Origin: an uncultured Ruminococcus sp.
GTDB taxonomy: Bacteria > Bacillota > Clostridia > Oscillospirales > Ruminococcaceae
DNA: 33,813 nt
Direction: 5' to 3'
NCBI GenBank assembly: GCA_900315755.1
Contig: ONAI01000015.1
Location: forward strand, 1 to 33,813
The notes beneath the pieces are model-generated. The model searched no databases. It saw nothing but the letters and a program-made list of their open reading frames with translations, and was not told the origin of the DNA. Positions 14,671-23,156 of the stretch are shown here, piece by piece. How positions within the stretch are numbered: position 1 is the stretch's first letter; each line of letters begins with the position of its first letter. A program made the translations under genes and the position numbers.

Positions 14671-17082
14671 TTATTCAAATTTTGTTATTATCTTAAGAAT
14701 GAACTTCTGGATCGCAAGCGCGTCTGTAATGTCAAGACCATTCTTATTTACGTCACCGTTCTGAACGCCTTCATCCTTGATCCTGTCCTCACTTGTACCG
14801 TTAACTCCGTATTTAGCTGGGTTGAGACAAGCCTGCATTACGATAACTACGTCTGACATATCTACTCCGCCATCACAGTTTGCATCACCGTTCGGTTTAA
14901 ATACTTCTTCAGTAGTGTCAGTTACCGGCTCTTCACTTGAAGGCTCAACAGCGCCATCGTTGTCGTAAACGAGAGTGATAGTGTTGTATGTAACGCTTAC
15001 ATCCTCTCCGCTTGATGAGTTAGCGGAAGACTTCCACCAATCCTGGAATTCGATGTATGTATCGTTATAAGTCGCCTTGACTTCAAGGTTCTTATCCTTA
15101 TTATCAGGATCCGGGATAGTGAATGTGCCGTCCATTTCGACCTCGACATCGCCTGAGCCGTTGTAAGAGAATGACTTGTTGCCCCAGCCGTAGTTAGAGC
15201 CGTCAGTACCAACGAGCTTGTTGAAGCAGAGACCGCCGCCGCCGCAGTACCAAGCTGAACCTGTTGAGCTGCTTGCTGTGCAGTTAATGATGATCCTCTT
15301 GAGCTTCTTGTTTTCAAGCGGGATCATAGGTACCTTATTTGGTGACATTTCAAGATCTGCGAAGTTATATTTAACCTCTGTTTCGTTTATTACAGGCGGA
15401 ACAGAGATCTCAGCATCTGATTCTTTATCTGAGAGAACTACCTGAGCGAATGAGAGTGCAGGTATCTCAACAGTTACCTTGTTATCCTTGACAGCGTTGT
15501 CGATGCTGATAACTCTGATGCCGCTGTCTTCCTGAGTTACAGCATATACAGTAGCGCTCTTGTATTTGCTTTTTGCACCTGAGAGATCAATAGTAGCCTT
15601 TTCGGACTTGGTCTCATCCTTGTTGCCGAGAACAACAGTAACCTTTGAATCGTCATCGCCGTTGATGGCAGCGTAAGCATATGACTTTGAAAGATCCTCA
15701 GTTGAAGTCTTTAAGAGTGTATCGCCAAAGGAGCTTCCATTTCCGTCATAGTTAGTGTAGAGGTTGATCGCGGACTCTACGAAAGGTGCGGTTGAAAGAG
15801 TGCCCCAGTAGGTTGCAAAGTAAACATCATTATCAGCAAAAGCACCGAGAGCCTCTGCCTCTGCAAGACCGGAGTGTATCATCTTTCCGGTAACCTTTTC
15901 GTTTGCGATGTTGCCGAGGTTATACTCGGAAATAGCGATCTTTGTTCCCGGATAATACTTATCCACTGACTTCTTGAGATTTGCAAGGAACGGGAAGTAC
16001 TGCTTGCCCCACGGCATGAGCCAGCTGTTCTCTTCGTATTCCGGATCATAAAGGCTTCTTGCAGCCTGAAGAATATCACTGTCGGAATTAAGTCCCTGTG
16101 AGTAGTAGTGAACGTCAATTACATCGAGGAGTCTCTTGCCGGCATCCTTTTCAGCCTTAGCCATAGATTCAAGGTAGTAATCAAGGAACCAGAAGTAATT
16201 CGACTTTACAGCCTGCCAATCCTTATCCTCAAAGGTTCCAGTAACAGCGCCGGTAGCCTTATCCTTGATCTCTGAACCGTCACCGCAGTTCATACACGGG
16301 AGCATACCCCAGAAAGCTGGTCCGAACACCTCAGCGTTAGGATCGATCTCCTTGACTACCTTTGCAAGCTCGATCGACTTGGTTATAAGCTCTGTGCTTG
16401 ATACCTCTTCCGGGTGGAGATACGGATGAGTATCGTTCCAGAGAACAGGCTCATTATCAAGGCTGTATCCCTGAATTCCTGTTTCAGACTTGGAATTTCC
16501 GAGCTTATTGACGATGTAATTTACATACTCGTCCATATATACCTTATCATCTGTAAGATCAGGCTCAAGTGAAAGCTCGCCATCTTTCTTGAATACTACT
16601 TCATTCCAGCGCTTTGAAGGTGCTGTTTCAGCTGCTGAAACATCGCCTGCCTTATCAGCTGCTACATAGCCTGCCATCTGAAGTGTTACGAGCTTATAAG
16701 GAATATTCTTATCAGCAGCCATTGCAGAGAATTTTCTTACTGCACCAGCAGGTCCGTCTGAGAGGTCGCCCTGATTAGTATCAGAGCTGTTGTGCCAGTC
16801 TTCACCGGCATTAGACCAGTTGGTCTCCCAGTTGTAACCTGTGAAACGGTTACCGCCCTGACGTATGTTATTTACTGTTACTTTCTTCAGACTTGAAGTA
16901 TCAAATGCATTTACGCCATAGATGTAAGGACTGATCGACTTCTTCTCGCCCGAAAAATCGACAGATACCTTTGTTGAGTAGCTGTTTTCGCCTTCTGCTG
17001 CTACTGCTGATCCAGGAAATACTGATGCACTTGAAAGCACACAGATTCCTGCAAGTAATCCTGCAAAGCTTCTTTTAACCAT
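14671..17082 (-). CDS. GH44 endoglucanase with accessory module and dockerin
   Basis: Secreted cellulosomal endo-beta-glucanase; GH44 enzymes cut beta-1,4-glucans including cellulose derivatives, mixed-linkage glucan and xyloglucan. 803 residues: signal peptide to about 28 (SAVAAE); GH44 catalytic barrel plus beta domain at about 35-560, with acid/base Glu211 in SLDNEPVLW and nucleophile Glu386 in ISEYNLGN; a Trp/Tyr-rich beta module at about 570-720, in the place where R. flavefaciens GH44 carries a binding module; and a dockerin at about 735-803 (DANCDGGVDMSD, DVNKNGLDITDA). ATG at 17082 has AGGAG 8 bases upstream and starts the signal peptide; the longer frame lacks both. An XRE regulator gene ends 49 bp upstream in the same direction, so they probably form one operon. 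Confidence 0.93.
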   Translation of the reverse strand: MVKRSFAGLLAGICVLSSASVFPGSAVAAEGENSYSTKVSVDFSGEKKSISPYIYGVNAFDTSSLKKVTVNNIRQGGNRFTGYNWETNWSNAGEDWHNSSDTNQGDLSDGPAGAVRKFSAMAADKNIPYKLVTLQMAGYVAADKAGDVSAAETAPSKRWNEVVFKKDGELSLEPDLTDDKVYMDEYVNYIVNKLGNSKSETGIQGYSLDNEPVLWNDTHPYLHPEEVSSTELITKSIELAKVVKEIDPNAEVFGPAFWGMLPCMNCGDGSEIKDKATGAVTGTFEDKDWQAVKSNYFWFLDYYLESMAKAEKDAGKRLLDVIDVHYYSQGLNSDSDILQAARSLYDPEYEENSWLMPWGKQYFPFLANLKKSVDKYYPGTKIAISEYNLGNIANEKVTGKMIHSGLAEAEALGAFADNDVYFATYWGTLSTAPFVESAINLYTNYDGNGSSFGDTLLKTSTEDLSKSYAYAAINGDDDSKVTVVLGNKDETKSEKATIDLSGAKSKYKSATVYAVTQEDSGIRVISIDNAVKDNKVTVEIPALSFAQVVLSDKESDAEISVPPVINETEVKYNFADLEMSPNKVPMIPLENKKLKRIIINCTASSSTGSAWYCGGGGLCFNKLVGTDGSNYGWGNKSFSYNGSGDVEVEMDGTFTIPDPDNKDKNLEVKATYNDTYIEFQDWWKSSANSSSGEDVSVTYNTITLVYDNDGAVEPSSEEPVTDTTEEVFKPNGDANCDGGVDMSDVVIVMQACLNPAKYGVNGTSEDRIKDEGVQNGDVNKNGLDITDALAIQKFILKIITKFE

Positions 17083-17100
17083 GTTTTTAACTCCTTTTTT

Positions 17101-17124
17101 GTATCTGTAATGCCTGACAGATAC
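17101..17124. promoter_or_regulatory. Perfect inverted repeat between the XRE regulator and GH44 genes
   Basis: GTATCTGT-(8 bases)-ACAGATAC, just upstream of the GH44 ribosome binding site. It lacks a T run in the operon direction, so it is not a normal terminator. It could be an operator for the XRE protein or an mRNA hairpin that adjusts relative expression. Confidence 0.5.
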
Positions 17125-17131
17125 ATATTTA

Positions 17132-17971
17132 TTATTCTTCCGCTCTGAACGGCGGTCTTGTCCAGATGTCGATGTCCGGTTCACGGCACGAAAGGAAATG
17201 CACCAGAGATTCGGCAAGAGTAAGTATACCTACAAGCGGAATATTATGAACATATCCATATATCGGGAACGGCTCTCCGCCGGTATTGGCTGTGAGCTGC
17301 CACATTATCCCGAAATGCTCAAGGCGGTCAACTATGTTGGAAACTATATCCATCGGTATATCAAGTTTCTTCGAGATACACTCCTTTGTGAGGATGTAGT
17401 TGCGTCCGAGTGTTTCGGCATAGCTGATTATTCTGAGCGCATTTTCATCAGAAAGGAATCCGAAGAGTTCCATTATCCTCTGACTGATCGAAAAATAGCT
17501 GTTTATCCCTTTTTCGGGTATCCGCATGAAGCATATGTACTGCATATCAGGGTTAAGCCGGGCAAGTCCCAGCTCATAATCAGTACGCAGATGAGCAAAT
17601 GTCTCATGCGCAAAAGCCTCAGGGTACTTTATATTCTCAGGAGCGGTGTTCATATTGTATGAGCAAAGCATACTGTAAAACTGCTCCATAACGAACTTTC
17701 CCTTGTTCTCAGGCGGAAGGCTTCTTATCTTCTCGGCTGAGGCAGTACCGAGATCAAGCATTCCCGAGTCATCGGTGAGACCAAAAAGCGAATCGAGTGA
17801 AACTCCAAGTGTACGTGCAAGCAGCGGCAGCAATTCACTGTCGGGGTAGCTGCCCTTCTCCCACTTTGATACCGCCTGCGGAGTGACCATCAGCGCGGCG
17901 GCAAGCTGACTTTGTGTAAGCCCTGCCTTTTTGCGGTATTTTATAAGATTCTGACTGAATTTCATATCCAT
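17132..17971 (-). CDS. XRE-family transcriptional regulator
   Basis: Probable DNA-binding regulator of 279 residues. The N-terminal helix-turn-helix (about 3-65) is clear: FSQNLIKYRKKAGLTQ, QLAAAL, TPQAVSKWEKGSYPDS, LLARTLGVSLDSLFG. The rest (about 66-279) is helical with a segment LTKECISKKLDIPMDIVSNI that could be a second winged helix, then a C-terminal part with no recognised domain. Start choice: a GGAGAGGA site stands about 10 bases before ATG 17971, whereas the ATG at 18049 has no ribosome binding site; an extended form from 18049 (305 residues) cannot be excluded. It is the first gene of a probable operon with GH44 and may control it (inference). Confidence 0.85.
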   Translation of the reverse strand: MDMKFSQNLIKYRKKAGLTQSQLAAALMVTPQAVSKWEKGSYPDSELLPLLARTLGVSLDSLFGLTDDSGMLDLGTASAEKIRSLPPENKGKFVMEQFYSMLCSYNMNTAPENIKYPEAFAHETFAHLRTDYELGLARLNPDMQYICFMRIPEKGINSYFSISQRIMELFGFLSDENALRIISYAETLGRNYILTKECISKKLDIPMDIVSNIVDRLEHFGIMWQLTANTGGEPFPIYGYVHNIPLVGILTLAESLVHFLSCREPDIDIWTRPPFRAEE

Positions 17972-18055
17972 AACAAGAGCGTCCTCTCCGGAAGAAATTC
18001 TGCGTTGAATGTCCTGAGCCTGCTGTGCCTTGACCATGTCCTTTTTCATACTATT

Positions 18056-18084
18056 ATGATAACACAGGTACAAGTTGAATTCAA
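18056..18084 (-). promoter_or_regulatory. Second, proximal promoter of the XRE-GH44 operon
   Basis: Minus-strand TTGAAT (18079-18084), 17-bp spacer and TGtTATCAT (18056-18061). Weaker than the distal promoter. If it is used, transcription would begin at about the ATG at 18049, favouring the downstream start codon. Confidence 0.4.
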
Positions 18085-18143
18085 GCAAGGCTTTCTTTGC
18101 AGAATTAAACCTACGATTGATTGTTAAACTGTTGGTTGTAATC

Positions 18144-18172
18144 ATTATATCATAAGCCCAAACAAATGTAAA
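18144..18172 (-). promoter_or_regulatory. Main promoter of the XRE-GH44 operon
   Basis: Minus-strand TTTACA (18167-18172), 17-bp spacer and TGaTATAAT extended -10 (18144-18149). It excludes the longest possible reading frame, which would start at 18145. Confidence 0.75.
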
Positions 18173-18199
18173 GTCTCACTAAAATTGTTTACAGAAAAT

Positions 18200-18236
18200 T
18201 AAAAAGGCCGACTCCATATCATACGAAGTCAGCCTT
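18200..18236 (-). terminator. Terminator of the cohesin-dockerin gene
   Basis: Twelve-base-pair RNA stem with G-U pairs (AAGGCTGACTTC / GGAGTCGGCCTT on the minus strand), followed by TTTTTAATTTTC. Confidence 0.8.
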
Positions 18237-18241
18237 CAATA

Positions 18242-19519
18242 TCAAGTTTGTTTCTTTGGCTTTTTCCCTACTGAAGCCAGCCAGGCAAGAATATCGTTAT
18301 CCTTGGGTTTATCGGCAAGATGCGAGCAATACCTCAGCAAAAGCGTTGCATCAACAACTGTTATCCTACCATTAAAGTCAAGGTCAGCAGCGATCAGCTG
18401 CTCATCGTTTAATATGCCTGGCTTATTATTTGCGAGCAGTGAAGCTTCACGCAGCACCATAGTAGCGTCGATTACATTTATTCTGCCATTTCCGTTAACA
18501 TCGCCCAGCGAGTATTCTTTCTCAGTTGGCTGTTTGGGATCCGTTGAAGGTTCTGTCACCGGATCTGTCGGTGGTTCGGTCACCGGATCTGTCGGTGGCT
18601 CTGTCACCGGATCTGTCGGTGGCTCTGTCACCGGATCTGTTGGCGGTTCTGTTACCGGATCCGTTGGCGGTTCTGTCACAGGATCTGTTGGCGGTTCTGT
18701 CACCGGATCTGTCGGTGGTTCTGTTACCGGATCCGTTGGTGGCTCTGTCACAGGATCTGTCGGTGGTTCAGTCACAGGATCTGTTGGCGGTTCAGTCACA
18801 GGATCTGTTGGTGGTTCAGTCACAGGATCTGTTGGCGGCTCTGTCTGTTTTTCGGAAATTCTGATATAACCGTTATGGATTCCGTTTTTGAAGAACCATG
18901 CTTCCATCAGATCACTTTTATCATCACGCGGCACATTCTGAAAACAATCATGCGTATATTCATCCTCGTAATACTCAACACCGATCGGGTATACATCTCC
19001 TACCGAAGCGTCAGACGGCAAAACAAAATCGACTGTCCATGCAACTCCATCAGAACCATGTCCGCTGCCGCTGTAAATACTAAGGAACAGCTGACCATCC
19101 ACAAATTTTTTGCAATCTAATTCCATATCGGAAAGTGCTTCACATTTCTGTGCAATTTTTCCGGAATTATCCGGCTTTATGGTAAGTCGGTCATCGTAAT
19201 AGATGTTAAGTCCAACGGCTGAGTAACTGTTCTGAGTTCCCTGCATAGTAAACTCAACCTTCTGCACCGAGCCTCCTATTGATCCGCTGTACTCGACATC
19301 AGCCTGTGTAATATAAAGCTCTGGACGTATCGTTGATTTATCAACGTCAAGTGTAGTAGTAAAGCTGCTGTTGTCATATGGCACTATACTGTTGCTGTGA
19401 TACTTGACAAGACTATTTGTATGATCTGACGCCACAGCTAAAGCTGAAACCGCTGCCGAAGCAGTAATTGCAGCAGCAGTCAATCCCGCAATAATACTTT
19501 TTAGATAATGATTCTTCAT
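18242..19519 (-). CDS. Cohesin-like/dockerin adaptor scaffoldin (ScaC-like)
   Basis: Predicted to bridge dockerin enzymes and another scaffoldin. 425 residues: signal peptide to about 30; a single beta-rich domain at about 60-230 with cohesin-like features (YSAVGLNIYYDDRLTI, then VAWTVDFVLPSDASVGDVYPIGVEY, and a final NGYIRI strand); a Pro/Thr linker of 12 PPTDPVTE-type repeats; and a C-terminal dockerin (about 350-415) with repeats DVNGNGRINVIDATMVLRE and DLDFNGRITVVDATLLLRY. This dockerin differs strongly from the NCDG..DMSDVV type of the enzymes nearby, as expected if it binds a different cohesin. ATG at 19519 follows an AAAGGAAA site and begins the signal peptide. The cohesin call is by eye. 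A carbohydrate-binding role for the beta domain is the main alternative. Confidence 0.75.
   Translation of the reverse strand: MKNHYLKSIIAGLTAAAITASAAVSALAVASDHTNSLVKYHSNSIVPYDNSSFTTTLDVDKSTIRPELYITQADVEYSGSIGGSVQKVEFTMQGTQNSYSAVGLNIYYDDRLTIKPDNSGKIAQKCEALSDMELDCKKFVDGQLFLSIYSGSGHGSDGVAWTVDFVLPSDASVGDVYPIGVEYYEDEYTHDCFQNVPRDDKSDLMEAWFFKNGIHNGYIRISEKQTEPPTDPVTEPPTDPVTEPPTDPVTEPPTDPVTEPPTDPVTEPPTDPVTEPPTDPVTEPPTDPVTEPPTDPVTEPPTDPVTEPPTDPVTEPPTDPVTEPSTDPKQPTEKEYSLGDVNGNGRINVIDATMVLREASLLANNKPGILNDEQLIAADLDFNGRITVVDATLLLRYCSHLADKPKDNDILAWLASVGKKPKKQT
18561..18848. repeat. Twelve tandem 24-bp repeats (Pro-Thr linker)
   Basis: Units of exactly 24 bp starting at 18561 and every 24 bp to 18825, each encoding TEPPTDPV on the minus strand. 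Units differ mainly at synonymous positions (ggatctgt versus ggatccgt, ggtggc versus ggcggt). A diverged unit (PSTDP) precedes at 18537. Copy number is likely to vary by slippage or recombination. Confidence 0.95.
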
Positions 19520-19556
19520 TTTTGTTTCCTTTCCAAAAATAATATCCCTGTCTACA

Positions 19557-19585
19557 ATTTTAACATCATAGCCATTAAATGTCAA
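19557..19585 (-). promoter_or_regulatory. Promoter of the cohesin-dockerin gene
   Basis: Minus-strand TTGACA (19580-19585), 17-bp spacer and TAAAAT (19557-19562). It starts directly after the terminator of the upstream gene. Confidence 0.75.
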
Positions 19586-19587
19586 TA

Positions 19588-19623
19588 GAAAAAATTATGC
19601 TGCCATTTTCATGACAGCATAAT
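19588..19623 (-). terminator. Terminator of the GH43/feruloyl esterase gene
   Basis: Stem ATTATGCTG[T]CA / TG[G]CAGCATAAT with one mismatch, then six T residues on the minus strand. Confidence 0.8.
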
Positions 19624-19660
19624 CCCATTTTTTGGAGGACAAATCAATCCTGTAATTCAA

Positions 19661-22600
19661 TTATTGATTCTCACGGAAGAAGTAAGGAAGTGCATCATAG
19701 ATGTACCATCTTACAAAGCCCCACCAGTGAGTCTTTTTAACTCCGTCATTGCTGCTTGCAACGAGGAAGTAGAAGTTGCCCTGTGAGAAGTCGGATGTAT
19801 AGGTGAAACGCTTTGTATCGTTCTTGAGTGTTGGGATAAGAGTCTGCATATTTCCGTATGCGAGATCCTGATCTCCGGTAGCAGCGAGTACAAAGTAGTC
19901 TCTCTGAGTTAATCCGGACTTGTCAATGGCTTTCTGGATACCTTCTGCGCCAAGCCAGCAATGACCTGAAAGCGGCATATAATATGCGATAATATCGAGG
20001 TTATTGCAGAAGTTGTTCCAAGTTGAACCGCCGCCCATTGAGAAGCCGCCGTATGCACGATGGAATCTTGAAGCCTTGAGTCCGTCGAGAGTAGTATTTT
20101 CTGCGTATGTGGAATACTTGCCTTCTACGAACGGTATGATGCTCTGACGCATTTCATCCCATACTGTTCCGGCGCCCATGTTGTTATCAGGTGCAGGACA
20201 GCCGTTGAATGTAGGTGTAACAACGATCATCGGCTCGATCTCGCCGTTCTTTATCATCCAGTCGAGTATCTGATGCATTTTAACATCATTACTGAAGCAG
20301 GTGTTCTCATTCTCTCCGCCACCGTGCATGAGGTAGAATACGTTGTACTTCTTGGAAGAATCATAGCCGTAAGGCGTATAAACATTGAGCGCCTTATTGC
20401 CATTGATGCCGGAATAATATTCCTTTGTCACCTTACCAGTTTCAGGACAGGTCTTTTTCAGGTAATCGTCGTTAGCGTGATACTGGAGATTAGCAACATA
20501 CTCATAGTTGCTTGTCGGCTTTTCAGGTATCGGGAATTCATCTATCTTGCCGAGTACGAACTCCTGCATGAGTGTTACATCTGTAATATTGAATTCGCCG
20601 TCCTGATTAACGTCTGAATTGAGTTCAGCTGCCTTTGTATCGAATTTGCCGTTTATAAGTCCACGGCGGGCAATTATCATATCATATCCATTGATACGTC
20701 CATCACCTGTGAGATCGCCAAGAACTAAGCTAACGCCCTTAGGTCCTTTTATTTCAGTACCTTCAACAGCACCGATAGCCTCATCTACATAGAAGCTGCT
20801 TGATCCGCTTTCTGTCTCAACATATATCGAGATCTCAGAAGCATCCGCAGGGATAGTATAGCTCGGATTATAAAGCTGTACCCACTCACCTGCTATCGTG
20901 CTGCCCTCTGCGATAGTTGAATAGATCATTTTGTCAGAGGAATCCTTATACTGGAGCTTCATGAAGAATTTCTGGCTCTTTGCTCCTTCGGTATACATTG
21001 CATCAGCACTAAAAGCATAGGTCTCTCCGGGCTTGAATACATTTTTACTAAGAGTCTTGATCGCACCGTTCCATGAAGCCTCTCTGTTTGAAGTGTACAG
21101 TGAACCAGTACCGGCATAAGCCTTTTCAGTGCTTGCACTTACCTTTGCGCTTCCGCGTCCAGACCAACTATTTATACCGCTCTCAAAAGTATCGTGGTAA
21201 TAATAGCCATTGTCATCGGCTTCAAAATTAGTGATCTTACCAGTAAGCTGCTTGCTGCCGTTTGCACCGTTCCAGCTTGTACGGTCATAGTCAAAGTAAT
21301 CAATATCAGCGTAACCGCCGGTAGTCTTGGTAGCATAGCTGTAAATTCCGCTTCTGTAACCGGTAAAGAGCTTAAGATCGTAAGACATACTGAGTTCTTC
21401 GCCGATCTTTGTCCAGCTGATACCATCGTAAGAATAGTAGAAATTAGCCTTGTCGATATCTCTTGAAGCGCTCTTGTCTGAGCCTACATCAGAAAACTTG
21501 AAGTCTACCTTGAGATACACCTCATCTCCGGTGAGATTCTCCTCTGCAACTATCTTGTTAGAGGTCTTATCTATCGCATCGCCGCCGTTTTTCGACATAT
21601 ATATCTTCTTTGCGCCGCTGTCTGTAACATAAACGCCTACGCAGCCGTACTTGAGCTGGAACGCTGAAAGTCCGGCGTAGTCGCCAGCCTTCATGTTCTT
21701 GGTATCAAGCTTGATCGAACTGCTGCAAGCCGGTCCCTCTGTACGCATCGTAAGAGTATTCCTTGCATTGAGAAGATGTGAAGCGAGCGTCTTATTCTTT
21801 AGTCTGAGATAGCCGGGACGTTCAGTAACTGACCATGCTGAATTGTCAGGATTGTGATTCCACTGCCATTCAAGCGCAAGATTGTTATCAGTGTAATCAA
21901 AGCTGTCATCTCCTGCGAGATCAGTACCCTCTCCGGAAATATCAAGTGTAAGCGGAGCCTTACCGCTTTCACCCATTATAGGCCAGCCGTTCTGCCATGT
22001 TACAGGAACGAGGACAGGTATACGTCCCACTGAGCCGTGATCCTGGAAAAGCATACCATACCACTTGCCGCCAGGAGTTTCAACTATGCCGCCCTGAGCA
22101 ACTCCGCTTCCGTAAGAACCTACTCCGGAATCAAGGATGGTCTTGCTCTCGTAAGTTCCGAGAAGATCCTTACTTCTGTAACAGATCTCAACACGTCCTG
22201 TACCCTGCGGCCATGCTATGATAAATATGTAGTAATAATCCCCTATTTTCTGGATATGTGAACCTTCACCTGCAACATATCCTGTTATATTTGTCTTAAA
22301 GAGAGTCTTATCAACTCCGCCGCTCTTGAAGCCGGTCATATCGGAATTGAGTTCCTTGATCTTGATCTCTCCGCCGCCGTAAACAAGGTAGTTTCTGCCG
22401 TCGTCATCGAAAAGCAGAGAAGCATCATGATACATACCGTTTAACTCAACCTTTGACCATTCACCATTTTCAATATCATCGGTCGAGTAGATGTATGACT
22501 TGTTAGTGCTGTAACTACCGAAAAATACGTAGAACTTGCCTGTTTTTTCATTGTAGCGCAGACTTGCTGCCCACTGACCTTTTCCATAGTCGTGCTTGCC

Positions 22601-22912
22601 ATTTTTCAGGTTTTCGCCGTCGCCCTCTGCAAGGCGGTCATAAACATAACCGCACATCTCCCATGAAACAAGGTCTTTGGACTTCATTATCGGTGCACCG
22701 GGGCTGAAATACATCGTCGTGCTGACCATATAATAAGTATCCCCAACACGGATAACATCATCATCAGGAACATCTGACCAGATCACCGGATTGTTGATAG
22801 CAGACACTGCGGCATCAGCTGTCACGGGCTCCCTCGGAATGTAAACACTTGTCATCACAGCAGCTGCTGAAAGACATACTGCCAATGCTGACTTTATCTT
22901 TCTTATATTCAT
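19661..22912 (-). CDS. GH43 - CBM - dockerin - CE1 feruloyl esterase multimodular enzyme
   Basis: Secreted hemicellulase of 1083 residues combining two activities on arabinoxylan. Signal peptide to about 35; GH43 five-blade propeller at about 38-330 (catalytic base probably Asp50 in DVPDDDVIRVGDTYYM, acid Glu in GEGSHIQK), typical of beta-xylosidases or arabinofuranosidases; the concanavalin-like C-terminal GH43 domain at about 340-560; a CBM22/CBM4_9-like module at about 585-745 (DTFESGINSWSGRGSAKVS); an internal dockerin at about 750-815 (DLTGDGRINGYD, DVNQDGEFNITD); and a CE1 esterase at about 830-1083 with Ser958 in GGFSMGG, Asp1014 or 1016 in TGDQD and His1062 in KKTHWWG. CE1 would release ferulate cross-links. 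ATG 22912 follows GGGGGAAG. The dockerin differs from those of GH44 and GH5. Confidence 0.92.
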   Translation of the reverse strand: MNIRKIKSALAVCLSAAAVMTSVYIPREPVTADAAVSAINNPVIWSDVPDDDVIRVGDTYYMVSTTMYFSPGAPIMKSKDLVSWEMCGYVYDRLAEGDGENLKNGKHDYGKGQWAASLRYNEKTGKFYVFFGSYSTNKSYIYSTDDIENGEWSKVELNGMYHDASLLFDDDGRNYLVYGGGEIKIKELNSDMTGFKSGGVDKTLFKTNITGYVAGEGSHIQKIGDYYYIFIIAWPQGTGRVEICYRSKDLLGTYESKTILDSGVGSYGSGVAQGGIVETPGGKWYGMLFQDHGSVGRIPVLVPVTWQNGWPIMGESGKAPLTLDISGEGTDLAGDDSFDYTDNNLALEWQWNHNPDNSAWSVTERPGYLRLKNKTLASHLLNARNTLTMRTEGPACSSSIKLDTKNMKAGDYAGLSAFQLKYGCVGVYVTDSGAKKIYMSKNGGDAIDKTSNKIVAEENLTGDEVYLKVDFKFSDVGSDKSASRDIDKANFYYSYDGISWTKIGEELSMSYDLKLFTGYRSGIYSYATKTTGGYADIDYFDYDRTSWNGANGSKQLTGKITNFEADDNGYYYHDTFESGINSWSGRGSAKVSASTEKAYAGTGSLYTSNREASWNGAIKTLSKNVFKPGETYAFSADAMYTEGAKSQKFFMKLQYKDSSDKMIYSTIAEGSTIAGEWVQLYNPSYTIPADASEISIYVETESGSSSFYVDEAIGAVEGTEIKGPKGVSLVLGDLTGDGRINGYDMIIARRGLINGKFDTKAAELNSDVNQDGEFNITDVTLMQEFVLGKIDEFPIPEKPTSNYEYVANLQYHANDDYLKKTCPETGKVTKEYYSGINGNKALNVYTPYGYDSSKKYNVFYLMHGGGENENTCFSNDVKMHQILDWMIKNGEIEPMIVVTPTFNGCPAPDNNMGAGTVWDEMRQSIIPFVEGKYSTYAENTTLDGLKASRFHRAYGGFSMGGGSTWNNFCNNLDIIAYYMPLSGHCWLGAEGIQKAIDKSGLTQRDYFVLAATGDQDLAYGNMQTLIPTLKNDTKRFTYTSDFSQGNFYFLVASSNDGVKKTHWWGFVRWYIYDALPYFFRENQ

Positions 22913-22928
22913 TGGATCTTCCCCCTTT

Positions 22929-23067
22929 GTGTACAATATATATATTTATTATATTATTATCCCCGCAGTCGCGTCAACTCACATAATGAAGATAAGGTGT
23001 ACAAAATGCACATCACCCACAATAATATCAATATTTTACGTTGATTATTAAGATTCATTTTGTACAC
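22929..23067. promoter_or_regulatory. Three GTGTACAA elements around the GH43/CE1 promoter
   Basis: GTGTACAA occurs at 22929-22936 (inside the leader) and GTGTACAAAATG at 22997-23008, and its exact 12-bp inverse CATTTTGTACAC is at 23056-23067. They flank the promoter on both sides, the layout expected of operators for a sugar-responsive regulator. A related element (GTGGACAAAAAATGCA) lies upstream of GH5. Confidence 0.55.
22948..22977 (-). promoter_or_regulatory. Promoter of the GH43/CE1 gene
   Basis: Minus-strand TTGACG (22972-22977), 18-bp spacer and TATAAT (22948-22953). The -35 box is embedded in TGTGAGTTGA, a 10-bp string also found at the GH5 -35 box. Confidence 0.6.
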
Positions 23068-23104
23068 TTTCACATTTTAGTCCGATAAGATGCTGATTTT
23101 ACGC

Positions 23105-23135
23105 AAAAATCACGGAAGTCATTTGACTTCCGTGA
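23105..23135 (-). terminator. Terminator of the Big_2-dockerin gene
   Basis: Perfect 12-bp stem TCACGGAAGTCA / TGACTTCCGTGA with a minimal loop, then a run of five T on the minus strand. Confidence 0.8.
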
Positions 23136-23156
23136 CAGTAATTGTATTTTATTTAA

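Noticed and set aside
18561..18848. Possible CRISPR array
   Set aside because: Units are contiguous 24-bp repeats with no unique spacers and are coding.
18303..18869. Forward-strand frames made of GSVGGSVT-type repeats
   Set aside because: They are the complement of the 24-bp linker array of the cohesin-dockerin gene, which has a signal peptide, promoter and dockerin on the other strand.
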